From Streptococcus sp. DTU_2020_1001019_1_SI_AUS_MUR_006 (GTDB lineage Bacteria > Bacillota > Bacilli > Lactobacillales > Streptococcaceae): a stretch of DNA of 64,000 bases. The translations under genes were made by a program, and so were the position numbers. Under the pieces are notes generated by a model that saw only the letters and a list, made by a program, of their open reading frames with translations, did no database searches and was not told the origin of the DNA. The first letter of the stretch is position 1, and each line of letters opens with the position of its first letter. Below are positions 37,704-46,185 of the stretch, piece by piece. The stretch spans positions 1,757,501 through 1,821,500 of the forward strand of contig NZ_CP135436.1 in assembly GCF_032340315.1 (NCBI RefSeq), in the 5' to 3' direction.

Positions 37704-38117
37704 CTACATAGCAAGTTTTAGCCCAGAGGCTACTAGTTTGACGGCTTTATATCCTGCATTTCTACCCTCAACCCAGTCCGCTTTGACCTGCACATCTAGC
37801 AACTCAACGAATAGAGAGCCACCAAACTCAATGGTTTCTTCAATTTCCTCGAAACTGCCATGAACTTCAATCTTGATGGACTTAACGTCCTCTTGGTCAA
37901 TTAACCCATCATTTACGGCTTTAGCGGTTCGCTCATCAATTCCCTCCAAAATATAATGGCTTAAAATGTCCGTCTGTTTACCGTCTTTGAACTTCTTACT
38001 TGGTCGAGCTTTGGAAAAATCTACTTGAATTTTCTTAGGAATATCAAATTGAGAGCTTTCAAGAGCTACTTCTTTAAGTGAAAGCGGTGATGTTAGTTTA
38101 ATTTTTTTGTTTGCCAT
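37704..38117 (-). CDS. Element-encoded protein of unknown function, 137 aa
   Basis: A 137-residue soluble protein with a basic N-terminus (MANKKIKLTSPLSL), then alternating strands and a C-terminal block ending GYKAVKLVASGLKLAM. I do not recognise a domain. It is 17 nt downstream of the 155-aa gene on the same strand and just ahead of the origin-like region, so a role in replication or copy control is possible but only by position. Confidence 0.7.
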   Translation of the reverse strand: MANKKIKLTSPLSLKEVALESSQFDIPKKIQVDFSKARPSKKFKDGKQTDILSHYILEGIDERTAKAVNDGLIDQEDVKSIKIEVHGSFEEIEETIEFGGSLFVELLDVQVKADWVEGRNAGYKAVKLVASGLKLAM

Positions 38118-38134
38118 TTTTTATATTTCCTTTT

Positions 38135-38602
38135 CTATTTTTTCAATTTTGAGAAGAACCCTTTTGCCTGTTTTTCTTCCAAGGCTTCAAGTCGTTCTTC
38201 TAGCTTTTTTAATGTTTTTAAATCCATTTCTAATGAAATCAGTTTAAAATTCACATCTTTATTCTTTATTTTCTGATTTTCTTGAAATTTTTTTAACTCA
38301 GCCACGTCTTGTTTAAGTGCCCTTTCTTCGGCACTTTTTAGATCGCCCCATACAGCAGTTACAGCTTCAGTCATATTTTTTGTTTCATCAATTCGCTTAG
38401 AAAGTTTGATAAACTTTTCAAATTCTTCTTCAGTAAATTGATAATGGTCTTTTACGTGCTTATGTGTGACCTTTATTTTGACTTTCTTAAACTCGTAACC
38501 TGATAAGCGTTCAATACTTATCCGCCATTTTTTAACAGCACTATAGGACTTGCCAGTGGCTTCCATGATGTCTTCATACTCGTAATAATCTTTATAGGCC
38601 AT
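38135..38602 (-). CDS. Helix-turn-helix plus coiled-coil protein of the element
   Basis: A 155-residue protein. Residues 1-60 (EDIMEATGKSYSAVKKWRISIERLSG) look like a MerR/RacA-style winged helix-turn-helix, and residues 95-150 form a coiled coil (LEMDLKTLKKLEERLEALEEK). Similar layouts occur in plasmid partition and chromosome-anchoring proteins. It is the first gene of the minus-strand unit and lies across the operator region from the Xre repressor, so it is probably under its control. A role in segregation or replication control is inference. Confidence 0.75.
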   Translation of the reverse strand: MAYKDYYEYEDIMEATGKSYSAVKKWRISIERLSGYEFKKVKIKVTHKHVKDHYQFTEEEFEKFIKLSKRIDETKNMTEAVTAVWGDLKSAEERALKQDVAELKKFQENQKIKNKDVNFKLISLEMDLKTLKKLEERLEALEEKQAKGFFSKLKK

Positions 38603-38747
38603 CTCCTTTCCTCTTTTCCGTATATATGATATAATTTAGATAGATTTATTTTATTGAGTCTTTGAGGATTTTTCTTCAAAGACTTTTTTATACAATCATA
38701 GACAGTTACCCCCAATTCTTGCCAAACATAGTATAGTTTGATATAAT

Positions 38748-38823
38748 TAGTCTTAATAGGACTAATTATATTTTAGTCCAAATAAGACTAATTGTCAACA
38801 AAAAAATAGTCTTATTTGGAATT
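38748..38823. promoter_or_regulatory. Three repressor operators in the divergent promoter region
   Basis: Three 17-bp near-palindromes: TAGTCTTAATAGGACTA (38748), TAGTCCAAATAAGACTA (38774), and TAGTCTTATTTGGAATT (38807), the last being almost the exact complement of the second. They lie between the Xre repressor and the divergent 155-aa gene, as in phage-like immunity regions. Confidence 0.75.
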
Positions 38824-38844
38824 TTTTTGAAAGTAGGTATTTAT

Positions 38845-39384
38845 ATGTTAGATTTTCCAAACAGATTAAAAGAAAAACGAAAAAATAAAGGATATACCCA
38901 AGAACAAATGTCTAAACTGTTAGATATTGGGCAGAGTGCCTATGCCAAGTGGGAAAACGGTCGGACTGAACCCACTCTCGAAAATATAGTAAAACTATCA
39001 AAAATACTAGATACTTCCACTGATGAACTATTGGGAAGACAAGTCAATTTTGGAGACAGGATTATATTTGATATATCTAAATATGACTTAAGCAATTTGA
39101 AGAACTTTAGTGAACAAGAGATTTATGATTTAAAAGCTACAATAGTTCTTGAATTGTTAGATGAGTCCACAAATACACTAGCAGTCAAAAATAGACTAAC
39201 TATCAAAAACAAACTTGACAAAGATGAAGAAAGCATTTTAGATGCTTTACTTACTGAATCTAAAACATTTGCAGATGAGATAATAGCATTTGATAAATTC
39301 AGAAAATCACAAAAAAGTTTTAAATGGCCTTGGCAAAAAAATAACAACAATTTAACAACAAAAGACTCAAATAATATCAAATAG
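38845..39384 (+). CDS. Xre-family repressor of the element
   Basis: A 179-residue repressor with a classic Cro/C1 helix-turn-helix at about 5-60 (LKEKRKNKGYTQEQMSKLLDIGQSAYAKWENG) and a C-terminal oligomerisation region without obvious peptidase residues. The frame is open from a TTG at 38827, but an AAAGTAGG ribosome site fits the ATG at 38845. It is the only plus-strand gene of the element. It likely represses the opposing replication-excision genes and itself through the 17-bp operators, keeping the element quiescent. Confidence 0.88.
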   Translation: MLDFPNRLKEKRKNKGYTQEQMSKLLDIGQSAYAKWENGRTEPTLENIVKLSKILDTSTDELLGRQVNFGDRIIFDISKYDLSNLKNFSEQEIYDLKATIVLELLDESTNTLAVKNRLTIKNKLDKDEESILDALLTESKTFADEIIAFDKFRKSQKSFKWPWQKNNNNLTTKDSNNIK

Positions 39385-39452
39385 TACTCATTGATTGTAT
39401 TATCAATCACTATTAAATCAACTATCCTAAATAGTCAATATCTGACTTTTAG

Positions 39453-39469
39453 TGAGTGGGAGTAAAGTT
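39453..39469 (+). other. attR core
   Basis: TGAGTGGGAGTAAAGTT, the partner of the guaA-end sequence at 33876-33892 (15 of 17 identical). DNA beyond it resumes chromosomal character. Confidence 0.7.
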
Positions 39470-39484
39470 TCCTATAAAATAATA

Positions 39485-39530
39485 AATAATACTGCTGGAG
39501 CATGGACTACAGTGGTATTATTTTTTATAA
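39485..39530 (+). terminator. Displaced native guaA terminator (candidate)
   Basis: AATAATAC / GTATTATT stem (39485-39492 and 39515-39522) followed by TTTTTTAT. It lies just past attR, where the guaA terminator would be without the element. The rest of 39385-39711 holds only this, attR and the promoter of the next operon. Confidence 0.6.
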
Positions 39531-39637
39531 TTTCAATATTAGGAAAATTTATCGACTCTCAACTCCTCTTTTTAAATCCTTGAAACCATGCTATAATATA
39601 GTAAGTATAGCTCCAATAACCTAATGATAAAGATTTC

Positions 39638-39683
39638 TTACATCATCCGTAAGTGTTATTCTACTCTGATTCATATTATAATG
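39638..39683 (+). promoter_or_regulatory. Bce-box-like activator site and promoter of Bce module 1
   Basis: An inverted repeat CTTACATCATCCGTAAG is followed 23 nt later by TATAAT, with no good -35. This spacing is the same as in the second module of this window. The palindrome is one base longer than the TNACA-N4-TGTAA consensus for BceR-type regulators. Confidence 0.5.
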
Positions 39684-39711
39684 AAAGTAACAAAAGATGG
39701 AGGTGTTTAAC

Positions 39712-40485
39712 ATGGAAACAATTTTACGAGTAGAATCATTAAAAAAGCATTATGGAAAAGAGCCGAATATCACCAAAGCCTTGAACGGTATATCTTTTCA
39801 AGTTGTCAAAGGTGAGTTCTTAGGGATTATGGGAAGCAGTGGTTCTGGGAAAACAACCCTTCTTAACTGTCTCGCTACTATCATCAAACCAACTGACGGC
39901 TCCATTCAAATGCAAGAAAAAGATTTAGGTCAGTTAAAAGGTAGTCAGTTAGCTGATTATCGTGGTAAGGAAATTGGTTACCTATTTCAAAATTTTGAGC
40001 TTTTGGACAATCTGACAGCCAAAGAAAATATTTTACTCCCCTTGTCTTTGCACAAGGTCGATGCCAACGAAAGCAAGGTTCGGTTAGAATTGCTTTCCCA
40101 ATATCTAGATATTTCTGAACTTCTGGATAAGTTCCCATCTCAATTATCAGGTGGTCAACGGCAAAGGGTAGCTGCTGCGCGTGCCTTGATTTTAGACCCT
40201 AAGATTGTATTTGCAGATGAGCCCACAGGAGCTTTGGATTCAAAAAATGCGACCATTTTGATGCAAAAATTATCCGAAATGAATCAAGTGGAAGAAACCA
40301 CCATTCTCATGGTGACCCACGATTCAGTCGCTGCCAGCTTTTGCAACCGCATCTTGTTTATCCAAGACGGAAAACTATTCCATGAAATTCGACGCGATTA
40401 TCCAAGAGAAAGTCAAGAAGATTTTTACCACAGAATACTAAAGGTCATGTCTGCACTGGCTGGAGGTGATGGCAATGTTTTCTAA
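39712..40485 (+). CDS. Bce-type peptide-resistance ABC transporter, ATP-binding protein
   Basis: A 257-residue ABC ATPase of the BceA/MacB group: Walker A GSSGSGKTT, Q-loop FQNFELLD, signature LSGGQRQR, Walker B IVFADEP and switch His in VTHDS. The frame opens at 39697, but a GGAGGTG site fits the ATG at 39712. With the next gene it forms a transporter that frees lipid-cycle targets from antimicrobial peptides such as bacitracin or lantibiotics and signals to its partner kinase. It overlaps the permease gene by 11 nt. Confidence 0.93.
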   Translation: METILRVESLKKHYGKEPNITKALNGISFQVVKGEFLGIMGSSGSGKTTLLNCLATIIKPTDGSIQMQEKDLGQLKGSQLADYRGKEIGYLFQNFELLDNLTAKENILLPLSLHKVDANESKVRLELLSQYLDISELLDKFPSQLSGGQRQRVAAARALILDPKIVFADEPTGALDSKNATILMQKLSEMNQVEETTILMVTHDSVAASFCNRILFIQDGKLFHEIRRDYPRESQEDFYHRILKVMSALAGGDGNVF

Positions 40486-42529
40486 ATTAGTCTCAAGAAA
40501 TAGCAAGAGGGATCGAAAGAATAATGGCTTGTATTTCAGTTCCATGGTTCTTTCTATTATCTCCTTTTACATCATCCTTTCTTTGTCCCATCAAGATGTG
40601 ATGATCTTTCTCAAACAAATAGAGAGTGACGCTGTAAATAAACTCTTTAGCATGATTCCCATTCTTTATGTAGCAACCCTCTTTATTCTCTTTTTTCTAG
40701 TCTACTTCGCAAGCAGTATGCAGATGGAAAGGAGAAAACATGAATTTGGTGTCTATCTAACGCTAGGGATGCGAAGAAGCAAACTGTTCTTGCTGCTCCT
40801 GCTTGAGGATTTGAGAAACAGTATTCTTGCTCTTGGAATAGGACTTCCAATTTCAATCTTGATTTCAGAACTGATTAGCCTAATAACCGCTAAAATTGTT
40901 GGGCTAGGGATTATTGAACATCAATTTTCTCTATCTACTACAGCTCTATTCTATACAATCATCGGTTTCCTAGCCGTAAAATTAGCTGTCTTTATTCTTT
41001 TAAGTGCAAAAACAGCCAATAAGGAAATCGGAGATCTGCTATCCTATTCTCCTTCTGGCATGAAGAAACTACTCCCCAAGGGTGTGTACCTTCTTGCTTC
41101 TGTCCTCGGAATTTTGCTTCTAGGAACAGCCTATTACTTGGGGATGAGTGGACGAGCTTGGGAAAATGTCATAACAATGGGCATCACTGTTCTCTTGGGA
41201 ACTCTAGGAACTATACTACTCTTCTTTGGTATGCGTTTGTTTATAGACTTTTTGGTCAAGCTTGGAAGCAATCGAAAACTCCACACCTATAATTTTAGAC
41301 AGATTCAAGAATTAGTTATCCAGCGCTCAACTATACTGGCTATCTGCTCCCTCTTAATCTTCTCTGCCTTGTGCCTCTTTGGAGCAGGTGTTGCCATTGC
41401 AAGTGGCAATTCAGGCAATCAAACCCACGTTTTGGATTATACATTTAGAGATAGCAAACAGGAAACAGATGAAAATCTTGATATGAATACAGTAAAAAAA
41501 GAGCTTGAAGCTGCTGGACTGGCATCACAGTTTTCAAAGATTCTACAAATCAAAGTGGGCAAACCGAAAGAACACGAGTCCGTGTCCTTTGAACAGTTCA
41601 TCAAGGTATTGAAAGAGCAAAAAGAAAGTAAAAACAAGGAAGTCTTAGTCCATAATTTCCAGAAGTATATAAGTTGCCACCTTTTGCCACTCTCTGAATA
41701 CAATGAGCTTAGAAAGGCTGCCAGTCTCCCTCCTCTAGAATTAACAAACAAGGAAGCCTACTTGTATATGGGAAAAGATTTTCTCCCGGATGATAATCTA
41801 GTTAACTCTGTTCTGAAAACAAATCCTCAAATCAAAGTCATGGGAAATGATGTAAAATTGATTGGAGAGGTTCAGTCTTTACCGATTGTAACGGATCGTG
41901 AAATAACCATTTCTATAGCCCTCATAGTCCCAGATGAAACCTTTATGAGCTATACAGATGGTCGGTATTCAAATTATGTTAGTGGTATCTTGGCTCCTGA
42001 GTTGGTCAAGGAAAAAGGCCTGATGAAAGCTATCTCAGATACCAATAAAAAACTGAATCAAAGCCCTCTTGGCTATGAAAGTTATATACAAAATATGGGA
42101 AGACAATTATTTTACATTATCTCTGCCAGCTATATCACCATCTATCTGGCTATCATCTTCCTTGTTGTCGCAAATACAATTATCGGCGTTCAGTTTTTGA
42201 TGGGACAAAGACAATCCTACAGACGATACCAGACCTTAATCCATCTCGGAGCAAACTACGAAACTCTTTGTAAATCTTCAGAAAAGCAAATCAATTGGTA
42301 TTTTGGTCTACCAATAGCTCTTGCACTTATCAGTAGTAGCTTCGGAGTGAGCTCCCTCCTCACAGGAATAGTACCAGCCAGTTCAAGAATGGCCATGGGG
42401 CAGAAATTTATCACAGCCATGCTGATAATACTGCTGTTAGCTGGATTTGAAGTCATCTATATAAGAATTGTAAAGAAAAATAGCAACAAGTACTTGTTGT
42501 CATTAATGGAACCCAAAAGAGATGAATAA
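40475..42529 (+). CDS. Bce-type ABC transporter permease
   Basis: A 684-residue FtsX-fold permease of the BceB kind. It has ten predicted transmembrane helices in a 1+3+... arrangement and a large extracellular domain of about 200 residues (roughly 310-540) between helices 7 and 8, which determines peptide specificity. A GGAGG site 8 nt before the ATG at 40475 decides this start over the in-frame GTG at 40466. Sequence similarity to the second module's permease is only general, so a different peptide range is expected. Confidence 0.93.
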   Translation: MFSKLVSRNSKRDRKNNGLYFSSMVLSIISFYIILSLSHQDVMIFLKQIESDAVNKLFSMIPILYVATLFILFFLVYFASSMQMERRKHEFGVYLTLGMRRSKLFLLLLLEDLRNSILALGIGLPISILISELISLITAKIVGLGIIEHQFSLSTTALFYTIIGFLAVKLAVFILLSAKTANKEIGDLLSYSPSGMKKLLPKGVYLLASVLGILLLGTAYYLGMSGRAWENVITMGITVLLGTLGTILLFFGMRLFIDFLVKLGSNRKLHTYNFRQIQELVIQRSTILAICSLLIFSALCLFGAGVAIASGNSGNQTHVLDYTFRDSKQETDENLDMNTVKKELEAAGLASQFSKILQIKVGKPKEHESVSFEQFIKVLKEQKESKNKEVLVHNFQKYISCHLLPLSEYNELRKAASLPPLELTNKEAYLYMGKDFLPDDNLVNSVLKTNPQIKVMGNDVKLIGEVQSLPIVTDREITISIALIVPDETFMSYTDGRYSNYVSGILAPELVKEKGLMKAISDTNKKLNQSPLGYESYIQNMGRQLFYIISASYITIYLAIIFLVVANTIIGVQFLMGQRQSYRRYQTLIHLGANYETLCKSSEKQINWYFGLPIALALISSSFGVSSLLTGIVPASSRMAMGQKFITAMLIILLLAGFEVIYIRIVKKNSNKYLLSLMEPKRDE

Positions 42530-42561
42530 GGTAGAATAAAATAGGAAAAGGAGGAGCCGAT

Positions 42562-43245
42562 ATGAAGCATATTCTGGTTATTGAAGATGAAGCCTTGATT
42601 CGAGATGAAATTGTCATTTTGTTAGAGAAAGCGGGTTATCAAGTTGATAAGTTGACTGACTTCAAAGATACAAGCCAGCAAGTATTGCAATACGATACGG
42701 ATTTAATCGTACTGGATTTGAATTTACCAGGAGAAACAGGGTTTCAAATTTGTAAAAATCTCAAGTCCAAACGCTCTGTGCCCATATTGGTTCTCACCTC
42801 CCGTGAACAACTAAAAGATGAAATTTACGCCCTAAAATTAGGGGCTGACGAGTACTTAACAAAACCTTTCAAGAAAGAAAGATTCTTGGCTCGTATAGAA
42901 AACATCTTGAAACGCTATGAAGGTAGACAAAATTTGCTTGAAAAAGATAATTTCCTGCTGGATAGAAATACCTATACTCTTTATATCAACGGACATTCGA
43001 TTTTACTCCCTCAAAATCAAGGGAAATTGTTAGAAACCTTATTAGTGGCAACTGATTCAGTCGTCACAAAAGAAGAACTAAGTATGAAACTGTGGAATAC
43101 AACTGAGTTCATCGATGAAAATGCCCTACAAGTAAACATTGCAAGGCTGAAAAAGGTGATGAAACAGGCTGGCATTGCTCTTCAAGTCAAGTCCGTCAGA
43201 GGTATTGGTTACAAGCTAGAAGAGGTAAGTCCAGATGAAACATAA
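42562..43245 (+). CDS. Response regulator of Bce module 1 (OmpR family)
   Basis: A 227-residue regulator: a receiver domain with phospho-acceptor D52 (LIVLDLNLP), conserved Lys in YLTKPF, and a C-terminal OmpR/PhoB winged helix (VTKEELSMKLWN, VRGIGYKL). It lies 32 nt after the permease with a AAAGGAGGAG site and overlaps the kinase gene by 11 nt. It probably activates the transporter operon through the upstream inverted repeat. Confidence 0.93.
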   Translation: MKHILVIEDEALIRDEIVILLEKAGYQVDKLTDFKDTSQQVLQYDTDLIVLDLNLPGETGFQICKNLKSKRSVPILVLTSREQLKDEIYALKLGADEYLTKPFKKERFLARIENILKRYEGRQNLLEKDNFLLDRNTYTLYINGHSILLPQNQGKLLETLLVATDSVVTKEELSMKLWNTTEFIDENALQVNIARLKKVMKQAGIALQVKSVRGIGYKLEEVSPDET

Positions 43246-44236
43246 TCTAAAATATCTAGCTAGTTATCTGCCTTGGTTACTTGTTCTCTTAGCATTTGAT
43301 CTATTTACAGCTATCCTGCTTTGGCTTTCAGATGTGAGAATGTTTCAAGCTCTCGTCCTTCTCTATATTTTAGCCACCGTCCTGCTTTTTTTCATCCTAT
43401 CATTCTTACTTATAAGAAAAGAAAGAAAAAAATCCGCTGCTTATAAATCCTTCATAGCCAATCCTAAAATCGATACTGAGCTTGAATTATTGAATTTATC
43501 AAGTGCCTCAGAGAAAGAAAGCATTGAAAAAATAGCAGATACACTTTATCAAAAGCAGGCTCAAATAGGAAAGCTAAACTCATTACTAGCCGACTATGAG
43601 GACTATGTTGAAAAGTGGGCTCATGAAATCAAACTCCCTCTATCCCTTCTTTCCCTCCTTTTGGACAACCAAAGTGACCAGTTGCCTGAGGATACAGCTT
43701 TTAAGTTGGACTATGTAAAAAATCAAATCCAAGGAAATGTATCACAGATCTTATTCTATTATAGGGTGAAAAGTGAGAAAAATGATTTTCTATTTGAAGA
43801 CCTTGACCTAGAAGAGTGTATCCAAGATCTTTTAGAGAACTTTGATCCCTTGCTCAAAGAAAAGAATTTTACGATTAAGTTAGAAAACATACAAGGAACC
43901 TGCTACACCGATCAACGCAGTTTTGAATTTATCCTGTCTCAAATACTAGCCAACGCCCTTAAATATAGCTCTGAAAAACCAGAACTCAAGATTTCTATGT
44001 CAAGTGACAAGGGGCGCAAAACCCTGATTATTAGGGATAATGGGTGTGGAGTTAAAGCTTGCGACCTCCCTCATATCTTTGAAAAAGGATTTACAGGTGA
44101 TTCAGGAGAGACAAGGAAAAAATCAACAGGCATGGGTCTCTATCTTGTCAAACAATTAGCAGATGCTTTAAAAATCGACATCGTAGTAAAATCCGAATGG
44201 ATGCATGGATTTGAAATCTCTCTTTCTATTTCGTAA
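43235..44236 (+). CDS. Sensor histidine kinase of Bce module 1
   Basis: A 333-residue intramembrane-sensing kinase. It has two transmembrane helices (about 11-32 and 37-60) joined by a loop of only a few residues, so it cannot bind ligand itself and relies on the BceAB transporter as sensor. The phospho-acceptor is H130 (KWAHEIKLP). The ATPase domain has an N box (ILANALKYSSE) and a G1 box (DNGCGV). Last gene of the four-gene module. Confidence 0.93.
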   Translation: MKHNLKYLASYLPWLLVLLAFDLFTAILLWLSDVRMFQALVLLYILATVLLFFILSFLLIRKERKKSAAYKSFIANPKIDTELELLNLSSASEKESIEKIADTLYQKQAQIGKLNSLLADYEDYVEKWAHEIKLPLSLLSLLLDNQSDQLPEDTAFKLDYVKNQIQGNVSQILFYYRVKSEKNDFLFEDLDLEECIQDLLENFDPLLKEKNFTIKLENIQGTCYTDQRSFEFILSQILANALKYSSEKPELKISMSSDKGRKTLIIRDNGCGVKACDLPHIFEKGFTGDSGETRKKSTGMGLYLVKQLADALKIDIVVKSEWMHGFEISLSIS

Positions 44237-44370
44237 TTTTTCGATTAAGAAAATTGCCTAGTCATAGAAAGCACATATTTTATACCAAAAAGGAAAGCTG
44301 TACTGACTCCCAAAAGTTGGACAAATAATTATTGAAAGGATTTGGTTCTGTATTGCACAGGGCTAAGTCC

Positions 44371-44730
44371 TTTTCTACCATTTGTCAAGTATATCAAGGT
44401 ATTTGATGAAAAATAGTTTGATTTCCATAGTCAAACTAAGGAAATTGTCTTTTTCTGAACTAAAGTTTAGTGAAAAAAGTGTACACTAAATCAACACCTT
44501 ATCTGGTGATTTTTTTGATAAGGCGTTACAATAATATGGCATAAACAATTTTCTACCATTTGTCAAGTATATCAAGGTATTTGATGAAAAATAGTTTGAT
44601 TTCCATAGTCAAACTAAGGAAATTGTCTTTTTCTGAACTAAAGTTTAGTGAAAAAAGTGTACACTAAATCAACACCTTATCTGGTGATTTTTTTGATAAG
44701 GCGTTATAATAATATGGCATAAACAATTTT
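44371..44730. repeat. 179-bp tandem duplication beside the IS110 transposase
   Basis: Two head-to-tail copies begin at 44371 and 44550; I see one difference (GCGTTACAAT versus GCGTTATAAT). Each copy contains hairpins TAGTTTGA/TCAAACTA, TTAGTG/CACTAA and CTTATC/GATAAG. No open frame. The second copy touches the transposase stop codon, and the first abuts the IS3 remnant. Confidence 0.9.
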
Positions 44731-45931
44731 ACCGATTTTGGGTAGAAGTATAATCATAAAGTTTGTTATGCGTTATGAGGTAATACATTGTTCTAATGAG
44801 ACGATGTATAGAGGCAATCGTGTGTGGTTTAGTTGAAGTCACTTGCGATTGTCTTTTCCGTTTCTCATAGAAGTCTGCGATATGACAAGGATTGGTGTGG
44901 CTAGCTGAAGCTATGTTATGAATGCACTTAAAAAGAATCTTTCTGGCATAGGGATTCCCACGTTTAGTGATATGTTCCTTAGCTAGAAAATTTCCAGATT
45001 CATAGTGTCTGAGGTCAATGCCTATAAAAGCATTGATTTGATTGGCAGAGTGAAATCGACGAATGTCACCAAGTTCGCCAATAATACTTGTCGCTGTGGT
45101 TTCGGCTATTCCAGGAATAGAGAGAAGAATCTCGTATTCTGGCAAAGATTGAGCTAATGTTACCATCTCCTCTAAAACACCTTGTCTGTGTTCCGAAAGC
45201 CTAAGTAACTCCCCTGCATAGTATTTGACCTCTTCTATCACTGGAGAGGTTTTCTTAACCGCACAATAAGACTGATTAGCTAGTTTTGTAAGCTTATCTA
45301 CTAAGTAAGTCACACGTTTTTCAGAGATGCGTTTTGCCGTAGACTGACGGATGATAGCTGTTAATGTGGCGTCATCTGACTCCAGTACAAAACTATTACA
45401 TGGAAAAGTCATGACCAAGTTCCAATATTGTTCCCCAGTTGGTGCCGACAAGATGTTTTCCAATTCAGGAAAAGTGACCTGTAAAACCTTGTGCAGACGG
45501 TTTTTAGCGCAGACGATATCCTCAGTAAGATTCTGATAGAAACGGCTGAGATCGCGTAATTCTTGATAAAGCGCTTCTTGGACATAGCTTGGTTTACGAT
45601 TGAGGATGAACTGAGACGCAGCTAGTTTTTCAGCGTCAATCTTATCGGTTTTACGTACTCGTAAGCTATCTAGTTGTTTTTTGGATTCTAAGGGATTGAG
45701 CCGTGTATAAGCGTAACTATTATCCTCAAAGAAGGCCTGAAGACGACGAGAATAGACACCAGTCGCCTCGAAGATAATCTCTGGCTCGTGAACAGTCTTC
45801 AAGTCCCCAAGTAGTCGATTAAATCCGATGGCATCATTGGGAATGGTATAGCCATGTACTTTTTCTCCATTGACCAAGATGGCCACTTCTGAGCTTGCTT
45901 TACTCACGTCAATCCCAAAAACTACTCGCAT
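44729..45931 (-). CDS. IS110-family (DEDD) transposase
   Basis: A 400-residue recombinase. The N-terminal RuvC-like domain has DEDD residues in FGIDVSKAS, FEATGVYS and RKTDKIDAEKLA; a coiled coil follows; the C-terminal Transposase_20 domain has IPGIAETTATSIIGELGD and the likely catalytic Ser in HYESGNF. IS110 enzymes act with a structured bridge RNA encoded in the element's non-coding end. The frame extends 47 codons upstream, but an AAAGAGGTAATATC ribosome site and the family N-terminus MRVVFGIDVSK put the start at 45931. No stop or frameshift, so it may be active. Confidence 0.93.
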   Translation of the reverse strand: MRVVFGIDVSKASSEVAILVNGEKVHGYTIPNDAIGFNRLLGDLKTVHEPEIIFEATGVYSRRLQAFFEDNSYAYTRLNPLESKKQLDSLRVRKTDKIDAEKLAASQFILNRKPSYVQEALYQELRDLSRFYQNLTEDIVCAKNRLHKVLQVTFPELENILSAPTGEQYWNLVMTFPCNSFVLESDDATLTAIIRQSTAKRISEKRVTYLVDKLTKLANQSYCAVKKTSPVIEEVKYYAGELLRLSEHRQGVLEEMVTLAQSLPEYEILLSIPGIAETTATSIIGELGDIRRFHSANQINAFIGIDLRHYESGNFLAKEHITKRGNPYARKILFKCIHNIASASHTNPCHIADFYEKRKRQSQVTSTKPHTIASIHRLIRTMYYLITHNKLYDYTSTQNR

Positions 45932-46185
45932 GATATTACCTCTTTGTCTTGAATGATTCCTTGCTTTAGTGATGTCATTTTCAATACTCGACGTTTTTCG
46001 TCCCACATACTTTGATAACATTCTTCCTAAAACAGGTGTCTTGTCAGTTTTAGTTACGACGTCTAGCGCCAAAGGACTTATCGACTTAACAAGACACCAC
46101 TACTTTAACATAACGAAAAAGTAGTGAGTACTTTCTCCCGTCGGAGATTTCCTCACTACTAATCTTAGTATGTTTTAGTTTGACT
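45932..46185 (-). ncRNA. Candidate bridge RNA region of the IS110 element
   Basis: The 254 nt before the transposase are non-coding and highly structured. A perfect 10-bp stem GGTGTCTTGT/ACAAGACACC (46035-46044 and 46089-46098) closes a 44-nt internal loop. A second hairpin pairs GTAGTGAG with CTCACTAC (46121, 46152) around TCTCC/GGAGA. In IS110-group elements the bridge RNA is encoded upstream of the transposase. This is inferred from position and folding only. Confidence 0.4.

Larger units (their letters stand above)
33876..39469. mobile_element. 5.6-kb integrative element in the 3' end of guaA
   Basis: It is bounded by a 17-bp imperfect direct repeat (15 of 17 matching). Inside, on the minus strand, are a tyrosine integrase, a DUF3173 protein, a small ORF and a Rep-helicase, with overlapping or nearly overlapping frames. 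Then come an origin-like non-coding segment, two more minus-strand ORFs and a divergent Xre repressor. The element is A/T-rich relative to guaA. No relaxase, coupling protein, type IV secretion or phage structural gene is present. It could be a mobilisable element whose Rep doubles as relaxase, or an integrated rolling-circle plasmid. The 3' end of guaA is a known integration site. Confidence 0.88.

Noticed and set aside
33876..39469. Interpretation of the guaA element as a prophage or phage-inducible island
   Set aside because: No capsid, terminase, packaging or interference gene is present; only an integrase and a repressor are phage-like.
44371..44730. Tandem 179-bp repeat as an assembly artefact
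   Set aside because: The copies differ by at least one base and the junction is clean; still, a long-read check would settle it.
45932..46072. 47-codon N-terminal extension of the IS110 transposase
   Set aside because: The family N-terminus and a good ribosome site are at 45931; the extension overlaps the structured upstream end.
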